Positions 8,698 to 16,773 of a stretch of 64,000 nucleotides of DNA are shown in pieces. The first letter of the stretch is position 1, and every line of letters begins with the position of its first letter. This DNA comes from Cryptobacterium curtum DSM 15641 (GTDB lineage: Bacteria > Actinomycetota > Coriobacteriia > Coriobacteriales > Eggerthellaceae). Position numbers and translations under genes: made by a program. A model generated the notes under the pieces. That model was given only the letters and a program-made list of their open reading frames with translations, did no database searches and was not told where the DNA came from. The stretch lies in NCBI RefSeq assembly GCF_000023845.1, contig NC_013170.1, positions 1,342,501 through 1,406,500 on the forward strand, read 5' to 3'.

Positions 8698-10188
8698 CTA
8701 TGCACCTGCTTTCTGGTTAGCAAAATCGGGAGCGATCGGCGCAGAGCCATAGGCCACTTCAAGTGCTGCTGCTACACGTAACATGTTTTCATCATGAAAC
8801 GCTGGTGCTATCAGCTGCACGCCAACGGGCAGCCCACTTTCTTTTCCCAGGCCAACCGGCATATTCATGCCGCCATTGCCAGCGATATTAATAGAAATAG
8901 TGAACATATCGGACAGATACATGCTCGTGGGATCAGAAAGTTCACCGAATCGAAATGCCGTGCGCGGTGCAACAGGCGCGAGAATGCAGTCAACCTTCTC
9001 ATACGCCTGCTTGTAATCCTGCGTGATAAGGGTGCGAATCTGCTGAGCGGGATAGTAGTACGTATCGTAGACCCCCGCTGAAAGAAGATAGCTTCCGAGC
9101 ATGATGCGCCGGCGTGCCTCAAGACCGAAGCCTTTTTCTCGGCTCGCTTCATATTGGCTGCCCAGATCCGTATGGCCCGGGTCGCGGTATCCATAACGGA
9201 CACTATCGAAACGCGAAAGATTCGAAAAAGCCTCGCAGGGACCCAACACGTAGTAAGCGCTGATAGCAGCCGCCGCATGAGGAAGATCAACCTCTACCAC
9301 CTGGGCACCAAAACTGCGCAGCTGTTCAGCGGCAGACTCAACCGCGCTGCGCACTTCATGCGAAAGGCCTTCTGCTTCCATGAACGCCGGCACGATACCA
9401 ATAGTCATGCCTTCGATGCCCCGATCGAGCCCTTCTGTGAAGTCGATGGTGCATTGCTGACTTGTGCAGTCCTTCGTGTCGCGACCAGAAAGCACGTTGA
9501 GCGCAACGGCCGCATCGTGAACTGTACGCGTGAAAGGTCCCACCTGGTCAAGCGAGCTGCCAAAGGCCACGACCCCATAGCGCGATACCACTCCATAGGT
9601 TGGCTTAACAGCCACGACACCACAGAAACTACCCGGCTGGCGAATAGACCCACCCGTATCGCTTCCTAATGTCAGGCTTGCCATGCCCGCAGCTACTGCC
9701 GCAGCGCTACCACCCGAACTACCTCCTGGCACATGTGCGGTATTCCAAGGGTTCTTGGTCGTGCCAAAAGCGCTCGATTCGGTTGTGCTGCCAAACGCAA
9801 ATTCATCCATGTTGAGCTTGCCTAATGGCAGAGCGCCAGCGTCAATCACCTGTTGTACACAGGTAGCTGTATAAGGTGAAACATAGTTTTCAAGCATCCG
9901 CGAAGCACACGTGGTGTGGGTGCCCTTTTGATTCATGTTGTCTTTGAAAGCTACCGGCACGCCGGCCAAGGAGCCTAGCGTATCAAAGTTGCCTGCAGTT
10001 ATAGCTGCATCAACCTGATCAGCCTGCGCAAGAGCCGCTTCGGGCGTTGTTTCCAAAAACGCATTAATTGTCGGATCGATAGCCTCTATACGGGCAATCG
10101 ACTGTTCAGCAACTTCGCGCGCAGTAAATTCCCCCACACGTAGGCCTTCGCGAATGGTAGCGATAGAACAGCAAGCGAAATCCTTCAT
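8698..10188 (-). CDS. gatA: Aspartyl/glutamyl-tRNA amidotransferase subunit A
   Basis: Amidase subunit of GatCAB. It hydrolyses glutamine and feeds ammonia to GatB. The 496-residue length is usual. The amidase signature is clear: VAFKDNMNQKG carries the catalytic lysine (about residue 82), and GGSSGGSAAAVAAG followed by GSDTGGSIRQPGSFCG carries the cis-Ser and nucleophile Ser. The ATG at 10188 overlaps the gatC stop by four bases (ATGA), a sign of translational coupling, and gatB follows 3 bp after its stop. Confidence 0.97.
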   Translation of the reverse strand: MKDFACCSIATIREGLRVGEFTAREVAEQSIARIEAIDPTINAFLETTPEAALAQADQVDAAITAGNFDTLGSLAGVPVAFKDNMNQKGTHTTCASRMLENYVSPYTATCVQQVIDAGALPLGKLNMDEFAFGSTTESSAFGTTKNPWNTAHVPGGSSGGSAAAVAAGMASLTLGSDTGGSIRQPGSFCGVVAVKPTYGVVSRYGVVAFGSSLDQVGPFTRTVHDAAVALNVLSGRDTKDCTSQQCTIDFTEGLDRGIEGMTIGIVPAFMEAEGLSHEVRSAVESAAEQLRSFGAQVVEVDLPHAAAAISAYYVLGPCEAFSNLSRFDSVRYGYRDPGHTDLGSQYEASREKGFGLEARRRIMLGSYLLSAGVYDTYYYPAQQIRTLITQDYKQAYEKVDCILAPVAPRTAFRFGELSDPTSMYLSDMFTISINIAGNGGMNMPVGLGKESGLPVGVQLIAPAFHDENMLRVAAALEVAYGSAPIAPDFANQKAGA

Positions 10189-10496
10189 CGGGCATCACCT
10201 CCACCCAAGATAGAAGGAATAAGAAAACTTCCCTCTTGCTGTGCTGGCGCATTTTCAAGCGCTTGTTCTTGCGTAAAACTTGGCTGCTCGATATCGTCGC
10301 GCATAACATTTGAAAGATCACCAATGGGATGAAACGTCGGTTCAACGCCTTCCAAATCGTATTCAGTAATGGGCGCAAGACTGTCAATGATCGCATTTAA
10401 GTCAGCTGTCATCTGAGGGAGTTCCCCATCGGCTAGACCAATGCGGGCGTATTCGGCAATCGCACGCACATCCTTTTCAGTTACGTGTTCGGTCAT
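10185..10496 (-). CDS. gatC: Aspartyl/glutamyl-tRNA amidotransferase subunit C
   Basis: Small 103-residue subunit that wraps around and stabilises GatA. The start MTEHVTEKDVRAIAEYARI and the later motif LNAIIDSLAPITEYDLEGVEPT are typical of GatC. ATG 10496 is preferred over upstream codons in the same frame because AAGG lies about 7 bp before it and the family homology starts here. First gene of the gatC-gatA-gatB operon; its promoter should lie in 10497-10700, where I could not pick out convincing -35/-10 boxes. Confidence 0.93.
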   Translation of the reverse strand: MTEHVTEKDVRAIAEYARIGLADGELPQMTADLNAIIDSLAPITEYDLEGVEPTFHPIGDLSNVMRDDIEQPSFTQEQALENAPAQQEGSFLIPSILGGGDAR

Positions 10497-11168
10497 GACA
10501 CACACCTTCGCTGCATAAGCATTATGCAAGATCGATCTGCAAAAGAATTGCCCTCCAGCACTATCGCTTTTAAAAGTTGCACGGCTGCCGGTTGTTTGTC
10601 GCAATTCGTACAAAACTTCCCGACACTTCAGTCTGGACGAGCTGTATCACGGTTTCTCATCATAGCAAAGCCAGCTAAGGCCTCTGTGCTGCAGTTCTAA
10701 AATGCACCTTTTTAACGGGACAGCAATTTTTGACTGACAAAGCAAGTAAAACAGTACATGAGCTAACTTGCGCAAGTAGATGCGAGAGAGTAACTGTGAG
10801 GCAACATGAAATAGTGGATATTCATAATGGGATACGAGAAATAGTGTGTATAACCGAGTGAATACGAAATAAGAAAACTCTCTGGAGTAGGACCCAGAAT
10901 AGTGTCCTGCAGCCCAGAGAGCGTTTTGTCAAGTACCTTTTTATGTTTATGGACGATTTTTTGAAAATTGAACAACAAAAAACAGTAAACCTTTTTGATT
11001 TACTGTTTCATAAGTTGCTATATAATTGTTTATATTTAATTGTTTTACTTCGACAAATTTTGAAAATTTCTTTTTTCTTGTTTGGTTATATAACTATACC
11101 ATTCCATAAACGGATACCCCCAAAATTCTAAATTTACTTAATTTAATAAATAGGGAGTTCAAGATGTA
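10497..11168. other. Gene-poor region upstream of gatC, turning strongly A+T-rich
   Basis: About 670 bp without a gene I can support. The first 430 bp have host-like composition and must hold the gatC promoter. GAAATAGTG is repeated at 10808 and 10838, 30 bp apart. A long hairpin follows at 10874-10927. From about 10930 the sequence becomes A+T-rich with runs of T and A and continues so through the EXLDI gene, which suggests that the boundary of an imported segment lies close to the hairpin. Confidence 0.6.
10874..10927. terminator. Long interrupted hairpin at the edge of the A+T-rich island
   Basis: CTCTCTGG (about 10878-10885) pairs with CCAGAGAG (10914-10921), AGGAC with GTCCT inside it, and an outer AAAA pairs with TTTT across a two-base bulge. 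On the minus strand the stem is followed by TTTTCTTATTT, so it could terminate transcription coming from the EXLDI gene towards gatC. It could equally belong to a small RNA; nothing decides this. Confidence 0.5.
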
Positions 11169-11537
11169 CTAAATATCTAGTACTTCTACTATTTCTCCAT
11201 TTTTTTCTTTAAACATAATTTTTTTGACTACTTCTTCTCCTAAATATTTTGTAAACTTAGTCAATTCTGTTGATACTTCAAATACTATATTATGTTTGAT
11301 ATCACTTAATTCAAAACTCGAATCATATCTTGTTCTATCTGACCAATAGTTCCAATTTATATCTGTCCTTTCATAATAAACATAGTTTCCTTTTGGAGTT
11401 ACAAATACTCTTTTATTTATTAACTTCTTTTCATTTTCGGATTTAAATATTTCAGAATACAGCTTCATCCCTTTAAATATTTTGTAATTGCTAATTTTAT
11501 CATTTGAAATATTTAATTTAATTTCTTCATACTTCAT
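11169..11537 (-). CDS. EXLDI-family-like small protein in A+T-rich foreign DNA
   Basis: A 122-residue hydrophilic protein ending EVLDI, matching the C-terminal motif after which the EXLDI protein family is named; the middle TPKGNYVYYER also fits my memory of that family. Its molecular role is not known to me. Codon use is extreme for this genome: nearly all third positions are A or T, and G+C is about one quarter by eye, unlike every other gene in the window. ATG 11537 is chosen because GGAGG lies 6 bp upstream; a TTG at 11558 lacks such a site. The gene stands alone between gatC and a hydrolase gene. Recent transfer from a low-G+C donor such as a firmicute or fusobacterium is the simplest explanation. 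Confidence 0.75.
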   Translation of the reverse strand: MKYEEIKLNISNDKISNYKIFKGMKLYSEIFKSENEKKLINKRVFVTPKGNYVYYERTDINWNYWSDRTRYDSSFELSDIKHNIVFEVSTELTKFTKYLGEEVVKKIMFKEKNGEIVEVLDI

Positions 11538-11661
11538 AGAAAACCTCCGCAAATTCAATTTTTTTCTCTCTAAATCCTCCTTTTTGTGTCTATATATTAT
11601 TCCTGTTCAGTTAATATTATGCAACCCATGGCGCATGCCCGAAGGACAACCAGCTTGCCTT

Positions 11662-12726
11662 TTACACTTTTGTATTCTCTAACCGCTGCGAAGCCTGTGC
11701 AAGGAGTGCCGCTATGCGCGAATCAGCACCAGCACGCTGCGCATAATAGCGATTGATGCCCATGTCATCGGCAGTTCGTTTAATGTCGCCGAGGCCACAA
11801 AGATAGTCCAGAATCACAATGCCCTCGCCTGAAATGTAACGCTGCTGAGCTGGCGCAATATCATCCCAGGTTTTATGAGGCACATTCCAAGAAAGCAAGC
11901 GTGTCAACTCTTCACCCGACAAACCCGGGGTTGCCTCAATCACCGACAAGGCCGATGCCGCACGCTGCACATGATGATGAGCCAGCCAGTCGATGCGCTC
12001 TTCTACGTTGTTCCACAAGGGCCCATGTGAATGTAACAGCTGGCGATACGGCAGATTTCGCACCTTTTCTAAACTTTGGAGATAGGTTTCCATCGAATCG
12101 GTTCGGTCAGGCTGTAAATCGACGCCGGGCGAGATAACAAACAGCACATGGTCGCCGCTAAACAGCATTCCACTTGGTCGGTGCAGCAGAGCAAGATGGC
12201 CCGGCGTATGACCACCAACCTCAAACACGTCAAACGTGGCAGAACCCACTGCGATAGAGTCCCCTTCCCCGACAAACGAAAGCATATGGATATCCGCATC
12301 GAAGCGATCGGCCTGTCTTGTTTCAGCAATAATCGAACGGTAGTGGGCTGGACAGCCTTCTGAAAGCATGCGCTTATACAGCTGGTCAACCCAGGGGTCA
12401 TAAAGGCTGCGTTGCATCCGTCCAAAATCAACGTGACTCAGATAAACCGTCTGGCTCGGGTTCGCCACTTCGTCGAGCAATCCCACATGGTCCATATGAA
12501 AATGCGTGAGGAAAAACGACGTGTGCTGCGGATCGGCTTTTAAATCGTGCAACGCACCTTCAAGCATGGTGCGCCCTACGGCACTAGGGGCACCCACATC
12601 GACAACGAGCGTTTCGCCGTCCTGTTGAATGAGATAGCAGTTCGTTTCCGACGTCGCATAGTTAGGAAACGGAACGGGAATTGAATAAACATCTGGATCG
12701 GAATGAATGTGTGTAAACGTATTCAT
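11662..12726 (-). CDS. Metallo-beta-lactamase fold hydrolase
   Basis: A 354-residue soluble MBL-fold protein. The metal site motif THFHMDH is at residues 74-80 (HxHxDH), with the later ligands in GGHTPGHLALL and FSGDHVLF and a terminal histidine region at LLHSHGP. The C-terminal 100 residues form a helical domain of the kind found in glyoxalase-II-like and beta-lactamase-like hydrolases with a winged-helix tail. The substrate is unknown. Its ATG overlaps the stop of the upstream VanZ-like gene by four bases (ATGA), so the two are cotranscribed. Confidence 0.88.
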   Translation of the reverse strand: MNTFTHIHSDPDVYSIPVPFPNYATSETNCYLIQQDGETLVVDVGAPSAVGRTMLEGALHDLKADPQHTSFFLTHFHMDHVGLLDEVANPSQTVYLSHVDFGRMQRSLYDPWVDQLYKRMLSEGCPAHYRSIIAETRQADRFDADIHMLSFVGEGDSIAVGSATFDVFEVGGHTPGHLALLHRPSGMLFSGDHVLFVISPGVDLQPDRTDSMETYLQSLEKVRNLPYRQLLHSHGPLWNNVEERIDWLAHHHVQRAASALSVIEATPGLSGEELTRLLSWNVPHKTWDDIAPAQQRYISGEGIVILDYLCGLGDIKRTADDMGINRYYAQRAGADSRIAALLAQASQRLENTKV

Positions 12727-13205
12727 TGCAGCTGCTCCATATCATCTGAGCCTGCTGGTGTTGCGTGGTCTGATCTTGCCGTCACTCGACTGCGACTGCG
12801 CGCGAGCACCAAAGCTGCACCGAGAATTGCTCCACAGGTATCGGTAGCCCAATCAGCCGGATCGCAGAAGCGTCCCGGCACAAACAGTTGGTGAATTTCG
12901 TCAGTTACCCCATACACACTTGCAAGGGCAACAGCCAACAGAAAAGCATGTGACGACCGCATCTGGCCCTTTAATGCAAAAGCCACGAGCAGGCCTAATA
13001 TCAAGTATTCAAGAAAGTGGCAAAGCGGTGAAACTGGATCGTCTTGGTAGCCAATCATACTGTCGATAGCGGCCTTCAGGGTCTCGCGCACCGACCCAAA
13101 CATTCCTGAAGACAGATCGCCTCCCGAATGAGCTGACATGAAAAAGATGAAGCAGGCCCAAACGATAGCAGGCAGCCAACGAAGCTTTGTTTTTTGCTGT
13201 GCCAT
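12723..13205 (-). CDS. VanZ-like membrane protein
   Basis: A 160-residue membrane protein with four hydrophobic segments. The motif HFLEYLILGLL and the pair DEIHQLFVPGR followed by DWATDTCGAILG are characteristic of the VanZ-like family. VanZ itself gives low-level teicoplanin resistance, but most relatives have no known function, so resistance should not be assumed. ATG 13205 is chosen because GGAGG lies 9 bp upstream. The gene is divergent from the DNA glycosylase gene and is coupled to the MBL-fold gene through an ATGA overlap. Confidence 0.85.
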   Translation of the reverse strand: MAQQKTKLRWLPAIVWACFIFFMSAHSGGDLSSGMFGSVRETLKAAIDSMIGYQDDPVSPLCHFLEYLILGLLVAFALKGQMRSSHAFLLAVALASVYGVTDEIHQLFVPGRFCDPADWATDTCGAILGAALVLARSRSRVTARSDHATPAGSDDMEQLQ

Positions 13206-13277
13206 CAGGTTGCTTCCTCCTTTCATGGTTCTAAAGCATTTCCAGTTGGCGACTCGGTACCACGTTTCTTTCCCTTT

Positions 13278-13283
13278 TATAAT
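13278..13283 (+). promoter_or_regulatory. Likely -10 box for the DNA glycosylase gene
   Basis: A perfect TATAAT lies 37 bp before the TTG start at 13320. The -35 region 17 bp upstream is weak, so only the -10 is well supported. Confidence 0.4.
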
Positions 13284-13319
13284 AACCATCGTTACCAACC
13301 GCGCACGAAGGATGAACGT

Positions 13320-13838
13320 TTGCAAGAATACCAACATATCGACCATGGGTTTGGTCCGGTCTTCGACAGTCGATCGCACGTGCTCATACTAGGCAGTTTT
13401 CCTTCAGTGCTGTCACGACAAAATAGTTTCTATTACGGCAACCCACAAAATCGTTTCTGGCACGTTATAGCTGCCTGCGTTGGGGCGCCTACGCCACCAA
13501 ATACCCCGCTGAATACGTCCATTCAGGCGAAGCGGCAATTGTTAAAAGATGCTGGCATTGCCCTTTGGGACGTTATCGAGAGCTGTGACATTAAAGGGTC
13601 TGCCGACAGCACTATCAGGCATGCGGTGCCCGCCAACCTGAATATCATTTTCGATGCGGCATCAATCGAAGCTGTGTACGCCAATGGCCGTACTGCCGAG
13701 ACGCTATATCGTCGCTTGGCTGAAGCACACACAAAACGACCGATTATTGGTCTTCCCTCGACCAGCCCTGCCAATGCCGCTTGGTCGAAGGAACGTCTTA
13801 TTGATAGTTGGAAGAAAGCCCTTGACCCTTACTTGTAA
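13320..13838 (+). CDS. DNA glycosylase of the hypoxanthine-DNA glycosylase / Mug-like group
   Basis: A 172-residue protein of the uracil-DNA glycosylase superfamily. The N-terminal HGFGPVFDSRSHVLILGSFP matches the deoxyinosine (hypoxanthine) DNA glycosylase group, followed by NRFWHVIAACVG and, near the C-terminus, LPSTSPANA, the second active-site motif. It should excise deaminated bases, probably hypoxanthine from deaminated adenine. The frame has no ATG near the conserved start. TTG 13320 is chosen because GAAGGA (13307-13312) lies 7 bp upstream and the family homology begins a few residues later; an overlapping ATG at 13312 is out of frame. Single gene, divergent from the VanZ-like gene and convergent with ychF. 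Confidence 0.85.
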   Translation: MQEYQHIDHGFGPVFDSRSHVLILGSFPSVLSRQNSFYYGNPQNRFWHVIAACVGAPTPPNTPLNTSIQAKRQLLKDAGIALWDVIESCDIKGSADSTIRHAVPANLNIIFDAASIEAVYANGRTAETLYRRLAEAHTKRPIIGLPSTSPANAAWSKERLIDSWKKALDPYL

Positions 13839-13921
13839 AGGCATAGACCTGAAGTAAGCAGGTGAAATATGCGGTTGAGGTGGTGTACCGCCATGGTTCT
13901 TGCCTGTAAGGGTGTCAATTT

Positions 13922-14986
13922 CTATACGTTGAACTTGAAGTGCATGACGTCACCGTCTTGCACCACATAATCCTTGCCTTCTTGACGCAATTTGCCCGCA
14001 GCACGGCAACCCGCCTCACCACCAAGTTCGCTGTAGTCGGCAAAGCTTGCTGTCTCAGCCTTAATGAATCCGCGCTCAAAATCGGAATGGATCACCCCAG
14101 CTGCTTCAGGTGCCTTGGCACCAACGGGAATAGTCCAAGCACGCGTTTCTGTTTCACCGCTTGTAAAATAGCTCTGCAATCCCAACAGCTTGTACGCTTC
14201 GCGCACCAATCGCGCGAGTCCACTTTCAGACAGCCCCAATTCAGCAAGATATTCCTGCGCTTCCTCAGGCTCTAAATCAGCGAGATCAGCCTCAACCTGC
14301 GCAGAAATAGGAACGGGCACTGTTCCATCAATTTCAGGCAGATCAGCCGAAAGTGCGTCCTCATCAACATTGGCTATGTACAACATCGGCTTCATGGTTA
14401 GCAGGTGCAGATCGTAAATAGCAGCAGTTTCTTCATGTGATAAGCCGAGCGTACGAGCACGATGACCTTCGTTGAGCCCTGCCATTACCTTTTGTGCAAC
14501 TTCCACACGTGTGGCAAGCGACTTGTCGCGTTTTGCTTCCTTTTCTAAACGAGGCAGCGCTTTTTCCAACGTCGCGACATCTGCCAGTATCAGCTCTGTT
14601 TTGATAGTGTCTACATCGCTCTGTGGATCAACCTTACCAGCCACATGTACGACATCTGGATCGGAAAAGAAGCGCACTACTTCGCAAATCGCATCGGTTT
14701 CACGAATGTTTGCCAAAAACTGATTGCCCAGTCCTTCACCCTGCGATGCGCCTGCCACTAAACCAGCAATATCAACAAACTCAACCGTAGCCGGCACGAT
14801 GCGAGCAGGATGATCAATTTCTGCTAAGCGGTTGAGTCGCGCATCAGGCACTGGCACGACCCCCACATTGGGCTCGATCGTCGCAAAGGGATAATTTGCT
14901 GCTAAGCCGCCCTTCTTCGTTAACGCGGTGAACAGCGTCGACTTGCCAACATTAGGCAGACCCACGATACCGATAGAAAGCGACAT
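13922..14986 (-). CDS. ychF: Redox-regulated ATPase YchF (Obg-like)
   Basis: A 354-residue P-loop protein of the YchF/OLA1 family, which hydrolyses ATP rather than GTP and binds ribosomes. The P-loop GLPNVGKST (residues 8-16) is followed by the YchF switch region PFATIEPNVGVVPVPD and the DIAGLVAG motif. The nucleotide-specificity motif reads NVDE, as expected for an ATP-preferring member. A coiled-coil arm occupies about residues 130-200 and a TGS domain the last 85 residues, ending VVQDGDVMHFKFNV. Length is usual. Likely monocistronic and convergent with the glycosylase gene. Confidence 0.95.
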   Translation of the reverse strand: MSLSIGIVGLPNVGKSTLFTALTKKGGLAANYPFATIEPNVGVVPVPDARLNRLAEIDHPARIVPATVEFVDIAGLVAGASQGEGLGNQFLANIRETDAICEVVRFFSDPDVVHVAGKVDPQSDVDTIKTELILADVATLEKALPRLEKEAKRDKSLATRVEVAQKVMAGLNEGHRARTLGLSHEETAAIYDLHLLTMKPMLYIANVDEDALSADLPEIDGTVPVPISAQVEADLADLEPEEAQEYLAELGLSESGLARLVREAYKLLGLQSYFTSGETETRAWTIPVGAKAPEAAGVIHSDFERGFIKAETASFADYSELGGEAGCRAAGKLRQEGKDYVVQDGDVMHFKFNV

Positions 14987-15028
14987 GACAATCTCCTGTT
15001 GTGCCTGGTTACTTATATTCTTCGTAAC

Positions 15029-15068
15029 ATTATGGAAGCGCCCGCGTTAGTGCAGGCGCTTCCATAAT
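15029..15068 (-). terminator. Strong hairpin after the sodium symporter gene
   Basis: Arms 15029-15042 and 15055-15068 are perfectly complementary over 14 bp with a 12-base loop. It sits 17 bp after the symporter stop. There is no long T-run, so it may act as a terminator with help or as an mRNA-stabilising hairpin that separates it from ychF. Confidence 0.7.
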
Positions 15069-15084
15069 AGCAAATGTGAAAGCC

Positions 15085-16461
15085 TTAGAAGCTGAACAGG
15101 CCAAACTGTGCACCGACATAAGCAACCAGAATAACCACAAGCAGCACCGGCGCTACATATTTGATAATAACCGTCCACGCCTTCTCCAGCTTGAAGTCTG
15201 AAGACTGCTTCACCTCTTCGATGATAATGCTCGGCTTCATGATCCAACCGATAAAGATAACCGTCATCAGTGCCACGATAGGCATGAGCACCGAATTCGA
15301 AATGAAGTCGAAGAAATCAAGGAGCGTTGAACCTTCGCCCAAAGGCTGAATGAACGAAAGGCCGTTGTAGCCAAGGTTAATGATAATACCTGCGACTACT
15401 ACCACAAAAACCGTAGTAATAAGAGAGCGACGACGCGACCAACCAGCTCCATCACTAATGATAGAAACGCATGCTTCGATAAGCGAGATAGCACTTGTTA
15501 ATGCAGCAAAGAACACCAGCAGGAAGAAGGCAAAACCGATAACTGGAGCAATACCACCCATCTGCTGGAACACCGAAGGCAGCGTGATAAACATAAGGGA
15601 AGGGCCCGATTTAGCCGCCACTGCATCAGCTGAACCCATGGCGATAAACGCTGCAGGAACAATCATTAAACCGGCAAGAATCGAAACAGCTAGATCAGCA
15701 CCGCCGATCCATGCCACACTCTTCGTAAGATTTTCCTTCTTACCGAGATATGAACCATACGTAACCATAATGCCCATGGCCAGCGACAAACTGTAGAACA
15801 TCTGCCCTAATGCGCCAATAAGAAGCTCCGGCGACATTTTGCTGAAATCAGGCGTTAAATAATAGGCAATGCCACCCAGCGCTCCAGGAAACGTTGCCAC
15901 GTACACAGCAATAGCGACAGCAGCTACCAATAGCAAAGGCATCATAACCAGGTTAGCCTTTTCAATGCCACCCTTAACACCCAACGAAACAACAAGAAAT
16001 GCCGCAGCCATAAACAGCAGCATAAACAAGAAACTTGAATCAGTACTGTCAATAAAGTTTACGAAGAAATTACCACCGTCAGCCATATCAGCTGGCGAGT
16101 TCGTCACATATGACACCATATACTTTGCAACCCAGCCGCCGATGATGCAGTAGTACGGCGTAATAATAAACGGCACTGCCGAGGCAAGTACGCCGATAAA
16201 GGTATATTTCTTACCAAACGAGCGAAATGCCCCAATAACTGACTGACCCGTCTTGCGACCAAAAGCCGTTTCAAGCAAGAGCATCGAAACGCCAAAAGTA
16301 AATACGAGTACCAGATATGTAAGAATAAAAATGCCGCCGCCATACTTCGCCGCAAGATACGGAAAACGCCACATGTTTCCCAAACCCACCGCACTGGCGG
16401 CAGCAGACAGGATAAACATCCATTTGCCCGACCATAAGGCTCGTTCAGTCTTCTGCGTCAT
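15085..16461 (-). CDS. Neurotransmitter:sodium symporter (NSS) family transporter
   Basis: A 458-residue membrane protein with about 11-12 hydrophobic segments, the usual number for bacterial NSS transporters. The first segment carries the signature SAVGLGNMWRFPYLA, whose unwound region binds sodium and substrate, and segment 6 is followed by SLSLAMGIMVTYGSYL, another hallmark. It should import an amino acid or similar compound with sodium; the substrate cannot be named. ATG 16461 begins MTQKTERALWSGKWMF, typical of the family. Single gene ending in the hairpin at 15029-15068. Confidence 0.92.
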   Translation of the reverse strand: MTQKTERALWSGKWMFILSAAASAVGLGNMWRFPYLAAKYGGGIFILTYLVLVFTFGVSMLLLETAFGRKTGQSVIGAFRSFGKKYTFIGVLASAVPFIITPYYCIIGGWVAKYMVSYVTNSPADMADGGNFFVNFIDSTDSSFLFMLLFMAAAFLVVSLGVKGGIEKANLVMMPLLLVAAVAIAVYVATFPGALGGIAYYLTPDFSKMSPELLIGALGQMFYSLSLAMGIMVTYGSYLGKKENLTKSVAWIGGADLAVSILAGLMIVPAAFIAMGSADAVAAKSGPSLMFITLPSVFQQMGGIAPVIGFAFFLLVFFAALTSAISLIEACVSIISDGAGWSRRRSLITTVFVVVVAGIIINLGYNGLSFIQPLGEGSTLLDFFDFISNSVLMPIVALMTVIFIGWIMKPSIIIEEVKQSSDFKLEKAWTVIIKYVAPVLLVVILVAYVGAQFGLFSF

Positions 16462-16773
16462 GAAACCCTCCTGGGTGTCACTGGAGCTATATTTCCATAC
16501 AGCTCGAATTAGTATATAAAACCGGCATTATAGATCTCCCAGTGGATAACGGAAAGGCAACATCCACTGTTCGGGGTTATAGATCGCAAAAACGGCACGT
16601 CTCCACAATTACAAAAGCAATCGTTACCCACAGAGGACTAAACTGACAAATTGTTTGAAATATCCTACCTGATGCGCTCTATGTTGTTTTAAGCAAGCAT
16701 GCCGCAAGTGCGCAACCGAAGGATAGAATGTCGTTCGATTACCATTCAAAACCCGATCAGAAGGAATCACACT
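16462..16773. other. Divergent intergenic region between symporter and asnB
   Basis: About 310 bp that must hold promoters for both divergent genes. I found no convincing -35/-10 pairs and no structured RNA. Confidence 0.4.

Noticed and set aside
10763-10978. 71-codon minus-strand frame upstream of gatC
   Set aside because: No ribosome site, no recognisable sequence, and it runs through the hairpin at 10874-10927.
12723-13205. Glycopeptide resistance locus suggested by the VanZ-like gene
   Set aside because: No vanA/vanH/vanX-type genes are nearby, and most VanZ-like proteins are unrelated to resistance.
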